Assembly: GCA_010015675.1 (NCBI GenBank)
Contig: ML977017.1
Span: forward strand, 138,427-202,426
Source: Byssothecium circinans
Lineage: Eukaryota > Ascomycota > Dothideomycetes > Pleosporales > Massarinaceae
DNA length: 64,000 nucleotides
Reading direction: 5' to 3'
Shown here: piece after piece, positions 23,222-34,063 of the stretch
Layout: the number at the start of each line of letters is the position of its first letter
Position numbering within the stretch: position 1 is the first letter of the stretch
Made by a program: the position numbers and the translations under genes
The notes under the pieces: generated by a model
Seen by the model: only the letters and a program-made list of their open reading frames with translations
Databases searched by the model: none
What the model was told of the DNA's origin: nothing

Positions 23222-23524
23222 TGCTGTATCTCACTATGCTACCTATCTCCTACATGTCAAGCTCAAGGGTATTAGGCGGTATGAGGCATGACTACTAGCG
23301 TTAAATAGATATTATCTACAAAGTATAGCTTTCTATACTACTCAATTTAAGGAGTTATAATAGACTGGAACACAGAAGGTTTCTAGCATACTAGCTAGGA
23401 TAGGTAGCTTAACTATCTGAATGAAAAAGCTTTATTGCGTAACTACTCTTCTTCTCTACCCCAAGTGATAAATCGCTCCGCAAATTCTAATTCCCATTTA
23501 CGAAAATTAGAAGGATCTTAACTA
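23222..23524. other. 3' terminal region of the Helitron-like element
   Basis: About 300 bp with no gene. It contains the right copy of the 12-bp inverted repeat and the terminal hairpin described for the element. It is followed directly by Fot1-like terminal repeats. Confidence 0.45.
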
Positions 23525-23618
23525 ATGTAAAGCACTATTAAGACGACCACACCATTGAAACGGCTACTTTTCCTTAGTAACACTAACTTACTTAACTATA
23601 TTATTATTATTATCTATA
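23525..23618 (-). mobile_element. Fot1-like left-end fragment (94 bp)
   Basis: A left terminal repeat (ATGTAAAGCACTATTAAG...) continues into the TAACTTACTTAACTATATTATT block found in other copies. It breaks off at the TA where the next element inserted. The remainder does not reappear beyond 27,401, so it was lost or lies elsewhere. Confidence 0.6.
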
Positions 23619-23627
23619 ATATAAAGC

Positions 23628-23746
23628 ACTACTAAGAGGGCTACACTACTAAGAGGGCTACACTACTAAGAGGGCTATACTACTAAGAAGGCTACACTAC
23701 TAAGAGGGCTACACTACTAAGAGGGCTACACTACTAAGAGGGCTAA
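23628..23746. repeat. Seven tandem 17-bp units in a transposon terminal repeat
   Basis: ACTACTAAGAGGGCTAC is repeated seven times (119 bp) with one or two substitutions. Normal copies of this family have two such units in each terminal repeat. This is a slippage or unequal-exchange expansion of the presumed transposase-binding unit. Confidence 0.9.
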
Positions 23747-23800
23747 AATCTCTTAGTAATACTAACTTACTTAACTATATTATTATTATTATTATCTATA

Positions 23801-25647
23801 ACGTAAAGCACTATCAAAGTAGCTATACTATTAAAGTAGCTACTTTTCCTTAGCAATACTAATACTATACTTATCACGAAATGCCTTAACTAATAAACGC
23901 GATACTTATTTAATAAGAAAGTAGGATTAAGCTTGCCCTTTAAGCTTACTATTTAGGCTAATTTATAAGCCTTTAACGCGCTGCTAAAGCTTTTAATATT
24001 TGTTATTAGAGACTTTCTATATACTTTAATAGAATTGCCTTTTAACTAATAATAGTACTAAACTGTTTAAAACTATTCTTAACTAAAGAGAATACGCTTA
24101 TCTAATATATCCTTAACTTTAATTTATAAGGATTCACGCCTACCTTAGGTAAAGTATTAGATATAGCGAATAAACTACTACGCAAGTAGAGTAGTAAGAA
24201 AGTAGGCATTAACTAAGTAAAATAGTTTATAAACTATTTAAAACTATTATAAATAGTCTAGAACTATTTAAAGGACTATTAGAGAGCTTTATAAAAGGAT
24301 CTTAAAGTAGTTAGCACGTAGTTTAAGCTTATATAAGATACTAAAGCAAAGTATAGTATATATAATAATAATATCTATAACTTTAATAAGACTAGCTTTT
24401 AGATAGGTATTATTAGCTCTATAAAAGTAGTTACTAGCTTAAAGAAGCAAGTAAGGCCTACAACAGTTTAGCTAGGTAATAAAGAGTAGGTAATAAAGAT
24501 TAATAGTATATATTTAAATAGTATATTTACCTTACTATTTATTATATATAAAGGATACGTCTATATCTCTTTATAGTACTAGGAAGCTAATATATTACGT
24601 AATTAGAAGCTTTTAGTCTTAGAGAATAGATAAACAAATAATAAGCTTAGTCTTATATAGTTAAAGCACTTTAACGCGTATATAAAGGCAAGAACTATTA
24701 GCGTCTATTAGTTGCTAATTTTAGATAGCTATAAAAGCTACCTAAATTAAGATTTTAAGGATTATTATTAAGATAATAAGATCCTTACGCTCTATATACT
24801 AGCGTGTTTATTACATATCCTCTAGCTACTTAATATAGTGTGTTTCTTGCTACTAAAGCGTAAGTACTCTAAGATTATTTAAGGCTTAGCGTAAAAGTAT
24901 GTTTTTTATATTAATAAGGAAGCGTTCTTACTAGCCTTTAAAGACGCGTTTTTAAGCGTATTTATAGTTTAGAACTGTTAAAAGGTTTTTAAGGTAATAA
25001 GGCTAGTCTCTTTAAACGTATAGGTAGTACTTAATTACCTTAATATATATATATATACTTTATTAGGACTCCTACTATTAGAGACGCTATAGCTATTAAG
25101 GACTCTAAGTAATATACGTAAATTTAGCTTATAGTTAAAGTTTATACGTAATTCTATTACTTAGTTACTACAAATAGTGTAGGATAGGCTTTTGCAGCTT
25201 ATTAAAGGTACTAAGTTAGTGCTGCATAATATAGCGCTTATAAAGGCGCGTATTAAAGAGCTTAAATAGTAACTTATAGTAGTAACTAAGCAAAAAACAC
25301 GCAAGTATAAGTATCTTTAAAAGGGTGGCACTATAGAGTATAGTCCTATAGTAGACTAGAATAGTTTTAAACTATTAAAAATAGTTTAAAACTATAAAAG
25401 GGTAAGAGTAGAGGGTAAGTATAAGATATAATAACTAGGTGTTCGCTACTACAGCAACTGTAGAAAAGCTAGGCATAACGCGAGAATATATTAAATAGAT
25501 AAAGAGGGTTCTTTTAAGTTAAAGGCTAGTACTTAGTTTATTATATTAAGTAGTAATACAGACGATAATCATAATAAAGTTAAGTAAGTTAGTATTGCTA
25601 AGGAAAAGTAGCTACTTTAATAGTATAGCTACTTTGATAGTACTTTA
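23801..25647 (+). mobile_element. Full-length Fot1/pogo-like element F3 (1,847 bp), RIP-degraded
   Basis: Intact ends ACGTAAAGCACTAT and TACTTTATGT are flanked by TA duplications (23,799-23,800 and 25,648-25,649). The transposase sense is plus. Despite many TAG/TAA codons, about 24,810-25,440 reads the C-terminal half of a DDE_1 transposase, including the LLQPLD motif and a basic tail. The length matches Fot1-class elements such as Molly/Pixie of Parastagonospora (about 1.85 kb). It inserted into F2. Confidence 0.83.
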
Positions 25648-27401
25648 TGTTATTACTATCTAAAAATATATACTAAGTACTAGCCTCTAACTTAGAAAAA
25701 CCCTCTTTATTAGCTTAATAAGTTTTTATATTATACCTAGTCTTACTATAGTTACTATAGCGCTAAATACTTAGTTATTATAGTTATTATACTTTACTTT
25801 TACTTTCTACCTTTACCCTTTTATAGTTCTAAACTATTCTAGTCTACTATAAGACTATACTCTATAGTACTACTCTTTTAAATATACTTATACTTACGTA
25901 TTTTTTACTTAGTTACTACTATAAGTTACTATTTAAGCTCTTTAATATATACCTTTATTAGCGTGCTACTATATAGTATTAACTTAGCGCCTTTAATAAA
26001 CTATAAAAGCCTACCCTATACTATCTATAATAACTAAGTAATAAAATTATATACTAGCTTTAACTATAAGCTAAATTTACGTGTATTACTTATATTCTTA
26101 ATAGTTATAGTATCTCTAATAGTAGAGGTCTTAGTAAAGTACGTATATATATATTAAAGTAATTAAGTACTATTTATATGTTTAAAGGGACTAGCTCTAA
26201 AGCCTTAAAAGCTTTTTAATAGTTTTAAACTATAAATATACTTAAAAATATATCTTTAAAGGCCAGTAAGAATGCTTTCTTATTAATATAAAAAATATAT
26301 TAGCATGCTAAGTCCTAAATAATTTTAGAGTACTTATACTTAAGTAGTAAGAATAATATTATATTAAGTAGCTAAAGGATATATAATAAGTATAGTAGTA
26401 TATAAAGTATAAAGATCTTATTATCTTAATAATAATCTTTAAAACTTTAATATAGATAGCTTTTATAGCTATCTAAAATTAGTAACTAATAGGCGCTTAC
26501 TATTTTAGCCTTTATATATGCGTTAAAGTGCTTTAACTATATAAGACTAAGCTTAGTATTTATCTATTTATTCTCTAAGACTAAGAGCTTCTAATTGCGT
26601 AGTATATTACCTTCTTAATACTATAAAGAGATATAGATACGTTCTTTATATATAATAAATAATAAGGTAAATAAACTATTTAAATATATACTTTAGATCT
26701 CTATTACCTACTCTTTATTACTTAGCTATATTATTATAGGCTTTTCTTACTTCTCTAAGCTAGTAACTACTTTTATAGAGCTAATAATACTTATCTAAAA
26801 GCTAGATTTATTAAAGTTATATATATTATTATTATATATACTATACTTAGCTTTAGTATCTTCTATAAGCTTAAACTATCTAGTAATTACCTTTAGATCT
26901 ATCTATAGTATCCTCTAATAGTCCTTTAAATAGTTCTAGGCTATTTATAATAATTCTAAATAGTTTATAAACTATTTAGCCTAGTTAAAGCTAACTAGCT
27001 TACTACCTTACTTACGTAGTAGTTTATCTACTATATCTTATACTTTATATAGCCTAATAGGCGCAAATCCTTGCGAATTAAGGTTAAAGATATATAGGAT
27101 AAGCATTTTATCTTTAGTTAAAGATAGTTATAAATAGTTTAAAACTATATTTAGTTAAAAGATAATTTATTTAAGGCAGTTAGAAAGGCTTTAATAATAA
27201 ATGTTAAAAGCTACAGTAGTACTTTAAAGGCTTTTAAATTAGCCTAAATAGTAAACTTAAAGGGTAAGCTTAATTCTACCTTCTTATTAAATAAATAATA
27301 TGTTTTTTAGTTATAGTATTTTATAATAAGTATAGAGTTAGTATTACTAAGGAAAAGTAGCTATTTTAATAGTATAGCTATCTTAATAGTACTTTATATT
27401 A

Positions 27402-27735
27402 TAAGAGAATCATTTATTAAATGTTACTAGGACTTTAGTAGTAAAATTAAGTTATAGATATAACTTATACTAGCGCTCTTTAGTTACTTAAAATATATTA
27501 TAGATATAGTTCTATAGCTACTATAGTAACCTTAATTATAATATAATATAGGTAGAAGTTATCTAGATTATTAGCCTTAGCCTTATAGAAGAGCTATTTA
27601 ATAGACTAGCACCACTAGTATTAAATTAGCTAGTAGGTATATATAGTAGAAGCTATAGGTATAATTTAAGTAGTAGTACTTAATACTAAAGAGTAAGCTC
27701 TATAGGGCCTAAAGGCCTCTAAGAAGCTTTACTCT

Positions 27736-27781
<46 letters not shown>

Positions 27782-27825
27782 GCTTATTTAAAGATAAATA
27801 ATAGATAAAAAGTAATAATTTTAAT
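27402..27825. other. AT-rich spacer with no recognised gene
   Basis: About 420 bp between two Fot1-like elements, not matching them. It is probably degraded unique or older repeat DNA. It contains a long TAA microsatellite. Confidence 0.5.
27737..27781. repeat. (TAA)n microsatellite, about 15 units
   Basis: An uninterrupted run of about 45 bases of the trinucleotide TAA/AAT. Confidence 0.92.
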
Positions 27826-27827
27826 TA

Positions 27828-29678
27828 ACGTAAAGCACTACTGAACCGTCTATACTACTAAACCGCCCACGATTCCTTAGTAATACTAACTTACTTAGCT
27901 TTATTATTGTTATCATCTGCATTACTACTTGATATAATAAACTAAGTACTAGCCTCTAACTTAGAAGAACCCTCTTTATCTACTTAACACGTTCTCGCGT
28001 TAAACCTAGCCTTACCATAGTTACCATAGTAGTGAATACCTAGTTATTACACTTTACGTTTACCTTCTACCCTTACCCTCTTATGGTTTTAAATGGTTCC
28101 TAATAGTTTAGAACTAACCTAGTCTACTATAGGACTAAACTCTATAGTACTACCCTTCTAAAGATACTTGCGTTTGCGTGTTTTACGCTTAGTTACTGCT
28201 ATAAGTTACTTTTTAAGCTCTTTAATATGCGACTTTATAAGCGCAGTATTATGTAGCACTAACTTAGTACCTTTAATGAGCTATGAAAGCCTATCCTACG
28301 CCGTTTATAGTGACTAAGTAATAGAATCACGTACAAACTTTAACTATAAGCTAAATTCACGTATATTACTTAGAGTCCTTGATAGCTATAGCGTCTCTAG
28401 TAGTAGGGGTCCTAGTAGGGTGCATATATATATATTAAGGTAATTAAGTAATACCTGCGCGTTTAGAGGGACTAGCCCTGTTGCCTTAAAAGCCTTTTAA
28501 TAGTTCTAAACTGTAAACACGCTTAAAAACGCGTCTTTAAAGGCTGGTAGGAACGCTTCCTTATTAATATAGTAGACGTATTATTGCGCTAAGCCTTAAA
28601 TAATATTAGAGTACTTGCGCTTAAGTGATGAGAAACACACTACATCAAGCGGCTAGAGGATATGTGATGAGTGCGGTAGCATATAGAGTATAAGGATCTT
28701 ATTATTATAATAATAATCCTTAAAATCTTAATTAAGGTGGCTTTCGTAGCTATCTAAAATTAGTAACTAATAGACGCTAATAGTTCTTACCTTTATATAC
28801 TTATTAAAGTGCTTTAACTATATAAGACTAAGCTTATTAGTTGTCTATCTATTCTCTAAGACTAAGAGCTTTTAATTGCGTAGTATATTAGCTTCCTAGT
28901 ACTATAAAGAAATGTAGACGCGTCCTTTATATATAATAAATAGTAGAGTGAATATACTATTTAAATATATACTCTAGATATCTATCACTTACTCCTTATT
29001 ACTTAGCTGAACTATTGTAGGCCTTTCTTACTTCTCTAAGCTAGTAACTACTTTTATAGAGCTAATAACACCTATCTAAAAGCTAGTCTTATTAAAGTTA
29101 TATATATCATTATCATGTACGTCGTACTTTACTTTAGTATTCTATACAAGCTTAAACCACGCGCTAACTACCTTAGGATCTTCCTATAGTGCCTTCTAAT
29201 GGTCCTTTAAATAGTTCTAAACTATTCATAACTATTCTAAATAGTTTATAAACTATTCTACCTAGTTAATACCTACTTTCTTACTACCCTGCTTGCGTAG
29301 TAGTTTATTTGCCATATCTAACACTTCGTCCAACGTAGGCGCGAATCCTTACAAATTAAGGTTAAGGATGTATAGGATAAGTGTTTCCTACTTAGTTAAG
29401 GATAGTTTTAAACAGTTTAGTACCATTTCTAGTTAAAATGGTATTCCTTTAGCGCGTTTAGTAAGGACGCGAGGCTTAACGTTAAAAGCCTTAGCAGTGC
29501 TTTGATAGCTTTAGAATTAGCCTCTATTATATGCGCTAAGGGCAAGCTGTAGTCTGCCTTCGTGTTAGAGTCATTCAGACCTTTATTGTTAAAGCATTTT
29601 CGTGTTAAAGATAGAGTTAGTATTGCTAAGGAATCATGGGCAGTTTAGTAGTGTAGGCGGTTTAGTGGTGCTTTACGT
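27828..29678 (-). mobile_element. Full-length Fot1/pogo-like element F4 (1,851 bp)
   Basis: The ends are ACGTAAAGCACTACTG and GGTGCTTTACGT, with TA duplications (27,826-27,827 and 29,679-29,680). It is less mutated than its neighbours: CG-containing words persist, for example CGCTTAAAAACGCG. The transposase sense is minus. Internal stops remain in all frames. Confidence 0.83.
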
Positions 29679-29685
29679 TAATATA

Positions 29686-30740
29686 ACGTATTCTACTACT
29701 AAAGCCGCTATACTACTGAAGCAGCTACTTTTTCTTAGCAAGGAAAATTAAAGAGTATTATCTTAATAACAAAGCTAAACCTTAATATTTTCTTTCAAAA
29801 TTTTAAACCTAGATAGATATATATAATCTAATAGCTATTAAATTTTATAGCCCTAGCTTACGTAATAAAATAGTTATTAACCTATAAAGTATTAGTACTT
29901 AAAATCTACCTTATACTATAGATTAATACCTAAACGTTAGTAATATACTATATAACTTCTAGGACTTACTTATTAGTATATTAGTTAGTAGCTATTAAGT
30001 TATTATAGCGTGCAGCCTAGATTTAATACTATAATAGTAGGTATAAGGAAGGGGGGAAAGAAAAAATAGAAAACCTTTTAAATAAAGTTATATATATTAG
30101 ATATCTCTACTTTCTTCTTAGGAGGGAGGTAATATATACTAAATAAAGCTATATATAAGTTTAAAGTAAGTAAATACCTCTAAAACTAAAAGATCTAGCC
30201 TAATAAGTATAGGTTTTTATAAAAATCTTAATACTGCCTTATAATAAAGCTTATACAAGCTATTTTCTTATAGCTAACTATTTATATTACTACTATATAT
30301 ATATATATAAAGTTTATTAAAAGAAAGGAAGTAAGAATATCAAGCTAAATAAAATATTTAATTATATTTTTCTAATTTTAGGAATTATTGCCCTTCCTAC
30401 GCTAATTCTCTAATAGGTCTAGGCTGCACGCTATAATTTTAGTGCTAATAAGTGTATTATATATATATAAACTAGCTCTAAAGTTATTATAACTTATTTA
30501 GCTAGTTTAGTAGGTATTTATACGCTATATACTTAAAGTAACCTAGTATTCTCTATACCTATATAGCTTACTAAGCTATTAGAAATCCTAGAATATTTTT
30601 TATAATCCTTTTAGTCTATATTATATATATCTATATTTAAAATTTTAGCTTAATAGCTCTTATATTTAAATCGTTATTAAGATAATATAGTTTGATTTTC
30701 CTTGCTAAGCAAAAGTAGCTAGCTTAATGGTGCTTCATGT
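29686..30740. mobile_element. Non-autonomous element M2, second copy of M1 in inverse orientation
   Basis: A 1,055-bp element flanked by TA (29,684-29,685 and 30,741-30,742). Its interior is the reverse complement of M1 with many transitions. It carries the same inner 18-bp inverted-repeat unit (30,004-30,435). The termini are of mixed type: the left begins ACGTATTCTACTAC, the right ends GGTGCTTCATGT. It lies 5 bp beyond F4's target duplication. Confidence 0.78.
30004..30435. repeat. Inner 432-bp unit with 18-bp inverted repeats inside M2
   Basis: TATAGCGTGCAGCCTAGA (30,004-30,021) and its exact reverse complement (30,418-30,435) are the same arms as in M1. Confidence 0.7.
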
Positions 30741-30798
30741 TATAAACAAGCCTAAGCGCTACTAGATAATAGATTTTTTGTATTACTAAAGACTACTA

Positions 30799-33700
30799 AC
30801 GTAAAGCACTACTAAAGCAGCTACCCTACTAAAGTAGCTACTTTTTCTTAGTAATACTAACTTACTTAACTTTATTATTATTATTATTATTATTAATATT
30901 ACTATCTAAAAATATATACTAAGTACTAGCCTTTAACTTAGAAGAACCCTCTTTATTAGCTTAATAAGTTTTTATATTATACCTAGCCTTCCTATAATTA
31001 CTATAGTATTAAATACTTAGTTATTATACTTTATATTTACTCTCTACCCTTACTTTCTTATAGTTTTTAATAGTTCCTAATAGTTTAAAACTAACCTAGT
31101 CTACTATAGGACTAAACTCTATAGTACTACCCTTTTAAAAATACTTATACTTACGTATTTCTTACTTAGTTATTACTATAAGTTACTATTTAAACTCTTT
31201 AATACGTGCCTTTATTAGCGCGCTATTATATAGTATTAACTTAGCGCTTTTAATAAGCTATAAAAGCCTACCCTATACTATCTATAGTAACTAAGTAATA
31301 GAATTACATGCTAGCTTTAACTATAAGCTAAATTTGCGTATATTACTTAGAGTCTTTAATAGCTATAGCATCTCTAGTAGTAGGGGTCCTAGAAGGGTGT
31401 ATATATATATATATTAAAGTAATTAAGTACTACCTATGCGTTTAGAGAGACTAGCCTTATTACCTTAAAAGCTTTTTAATAGTTTTAAACTATAAATATA
31501 CTTAAAAATATATCTTTAAAGGCTAGTAGAAACGCTTCTTTATTAATATAAAAAATATACTTTTATACTAATCCTTAAATAATCTTAGAGTACTTATACT
31601 TAAGTAGTAAAAAGTACACTATATTAAGTAGCTAGAGGATATATAATAAGTGTAGTAATATATTAAGTATAAAGATCTTATTATTAATATAATAATCCTT
31701 AAAATTTTAATTTAAGTAGCTTTTATAGCTATTTAAAATTAGTAACTAATAGGCGCCTACTATTTAGCCTTTTATATGCGCGTTAAAGTACTTTAACTAT
31801 ATAAGACTAAGTTTATTATTTGTCTATCTATTCTTTAAGATTAAGAGCTTCTAATTACGTAGTATATTAGCTTTTTAATATTATAAAGAGATATAGATAT
31901 AACGTATTCTACCACTAAACCGTCTAAACTACTAAACCGCCTAAAATTCCTTAGTAACACTAACTTACTTAACTTCATCATTATTATCGTCTGTATCGCT
32001 ATCTAAAAAAATATACTAAGTACTAGCATCTAACTTAGAAGAACCCTCTTTATCTACTTAACACGTTCTCGCGTTATACCTAGCCTTACTATAGTTGCCG
32101 TAGTAGCAAACACCTAGTTATCATACTTTATATTTACTTACTACTCTTACCCTCTTATAGTTTTAAATAGTTCCTAATAGTTTAGAACTATTCTAGTCTA
32201 CTATAGGACCATACTCTATAGTGCTACCCTTCTAAATATACTTGCGCTTGCGTGTTTTACGCTTAGTTATTACCTTAAGTTGCTTTTTAAGCTTTTTAAT
32301 GCGTAACTTTATAAGCGTAGTACTATGCAGCACTAAATTAGTACCTTTAACAAGCTACGAAAGCCTACCCTACGCTGTTTGTAGTAATTAAGTAATAGAA
32401 TTACGTATAAACTTTAACTATAAGCTAAATTTGCGTGTATTACTTAGTATTCTTAATTGCTATGGCGTCTCTAGTAGTAGGGGTCCTAGTAGAGTGCGTA
32501 TACGCACATTAAAGTAATTAAGCACTACCTATGCATTTAAAGGGACTAGCCTTAACACCTTAAAGGCCTTTTAATAGTTCTAAACTATAAATACGCTTTT
32601 AAACGCGTCTCTAAAGGCTAGTAGAAACGCTTCCTTATTAATATAAACAATACATTAGCGTGCTAAGTCCTAAATAATCTTAAAGTACCTGCGCTTAAGT
32701 AGCGAGAATAACACTACATTAAGTGGCTAGAGGATGTGTAACAAGTGCGCTAGCATATAAAGTATAAAGATCTTATTATCTTAATAATAATCCTTAAAAT
32801 CTTAATTTAGGTAGCTTTCATAGCTATTTAAAATTAGCAACTAATAGACGCCTACTACAGTATCCTTTATATACGCATCAAAGTGCTTTAACTACGTGAG
32901 GCTAAGCTTATTAGTCGTCTATCTATTCTCTAAGATAGAGAGCTTTTAATTACGTGGTATATTAGCTTCCTAATACTATAAAGAAATATAGATACGTTTT
33001 TTATAGATAATAAATAGTGGGGTACATTTACTATTTAAACGTATACTTTAGATGTCTATTACCTATTCTTTATTGCCTAGGTAAATAATAGTAGGCCTTG
33101 CTCGCCTCTCTAAGCTAGTAACCACTTTTATAGAACTAATAATGCCTATCTAAAAGCTAGTCTTATCAAAGTTATAGATATTATTATTATATACGTTATA
33201 CTTGATTTTAGTGTTCTTTATAAGCTTAAACCACGCACTAATTACCTTAGGATCTTCCTGTAGTATTCTTTAACAGTCCTTTAAATAGTTCTAGGCCGTC
33301 TTTAATAGTTCTAAATAGTTTATAAACTGTGTTAACTAGTTAATACCCACTTCATTACTACCCCACTCGCGTAGTAGTTTATTCGCTATATCCAACACTT
33401 CGCCTAACGTAGGCGCGAATCCTTGAGAATTAAGGTTAAGGATGTATTAGATGATCGTCTCCTCTTTAGTTAAGGACAGTTTTAAACTACTTAAAACTAT
33501 TTCTAGTTAAAAAGGTACTCCTCTAGCTCGTTTAGATAGGACGTGATGTTTAATATTAAAGGCCTCAGCAGCGCGTCAGTAGCTGTTAAATTAGCCTCTA
33601 TTGTATGCGGCAAGGGTAAGCTGTAGCCTGCCTTCATGTTAGTCTCATTCTGATTAGTATAGTTGAAGCATTTTCGCGTTAAAGATAGTGATGGTGTTGC

Positions 33701-34061
33701 CAAGGAAATTTAGGCGGTTTAGTGGTTTAGGCGGTTTGGTAGTGGAATACGTTATATTAGATAAGTATATCCTTTTTAGTTAAGAATAGTTTTAAATAAT
33801 TTAGTACTATTATTAGTTAAAAGGTAGTTCTATTAAGGCGTATAGAGAGTCTCTAATAATAAATATTAAAAGCCTTAGTAGCGCGTTAAAGGCTTTTAAA
33901 TTAGCCTAAATAGTAAGCCTAAAGGGTAAGCTTAATCCTGCCTTCTTGCTAAGCAAGTATCACGTTTATTAGTTGAGGCATTTCGTGATAAGTGTGGTGT
34001 TAGTGTTGCTAAGCAAAAGTGGCCACTTTGGTGGAGTGGCCGCTTTGGTGGTGCTTTACGT
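30799..34061 (-). mobile_element. Fot1/pogo-like copy D, internally deleted and split by element E
   Basis: The left part 30,799-31,901 starts ACGTAAAGCACTAC after TA. The right part 33,753-34,061 ends GGTGCTTTACGT before TA. Element E lies between. Compared with F4, about 450 bp around the insertion are missing, so D had or acquired an internal deletion. The alternative is that the two parts come from different copies of the same subfamily. Confidence 0.68.
31902..33752 (-). mobile_element. Full-length Fot1/pogo-like element E (1,851 bp), second TIR subfamily
   Basis: The long terminal inverted repeats start ACGTATTCTACCACTAAACC and end GGTAGTGGAATACGT. TA flanks both sides (31,900-31,901 and 33,753-33,754). 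They form tandem GGCGGTTTAGT units and end internally at CCTTAGTAAC. The transposase sense is minus; a 66-codon open stretch at 33,503-33,703 is the surviving N-terminal part. It represents a different terminal-repeat subfamily from F2-F4, comparable to the Molly/Pixie pair. Confidence 0.83.
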
Positions 34062-34063
34062 TA

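Larger units (their letters stand above)
14015..23525 (+). mobile_element. Helitron-like element with cargo genes (about 9.5 kb)
   Basis: The block holds a Helitron replicase-helicase gene, three minus-strand genes and a histone H3-like gene, and differs in composition from the Fot1-rich DNA on both sides. A perfect 12-bp inverted repeat, TTTGCGGAGCGA (14,015-14,026) and TCGCTCCGCAAA (23,473-23,484), lies near the two ends. At the right, a hairpin with an 8-bp stem (TTCTAATT 23,485-23,492 and AATTAGAA 23,505-23,512) is followed nine bases later by CTAA and then T, as expected of a Helitron 3' end (hairpin, CTRR, T). The exact 5' end is not resolved; TC at 14,044 is one candidate but lies inside the inverted repeat. 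Ends are therefore approximate. Confidence 0.6.
23619..27399 (-). mobile_element. Fot1/pogo-like copy (F2) with expanded left terminal repeat, split by F3
   Basis: The left end starts ATATAAAGC at 23,619 after TA. The right end is CTTTATAT at 27,399, followed by TA. It is interrupted by a full copy (23,801-25,647); without it, the length is about 1.93 kb. The left terminal repeat contains seven 17-bp units instead of the usual two. The transposase sense is minus and all frames are broken. Confidence 0.78.

Noticed and set aside
14015..23525. Starship giant transposon
   Set aside because: No DUF3435 tyrosine-recombinase captain was recognised; the replicase carries Helitron Rep and helicase motifs instead.
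23628..23746. CRISPR-like regular array
   Set aside because: The 17-bp units are contiguous without spacers and belong to a transposon terminal repeat in a eukaryotic genome.
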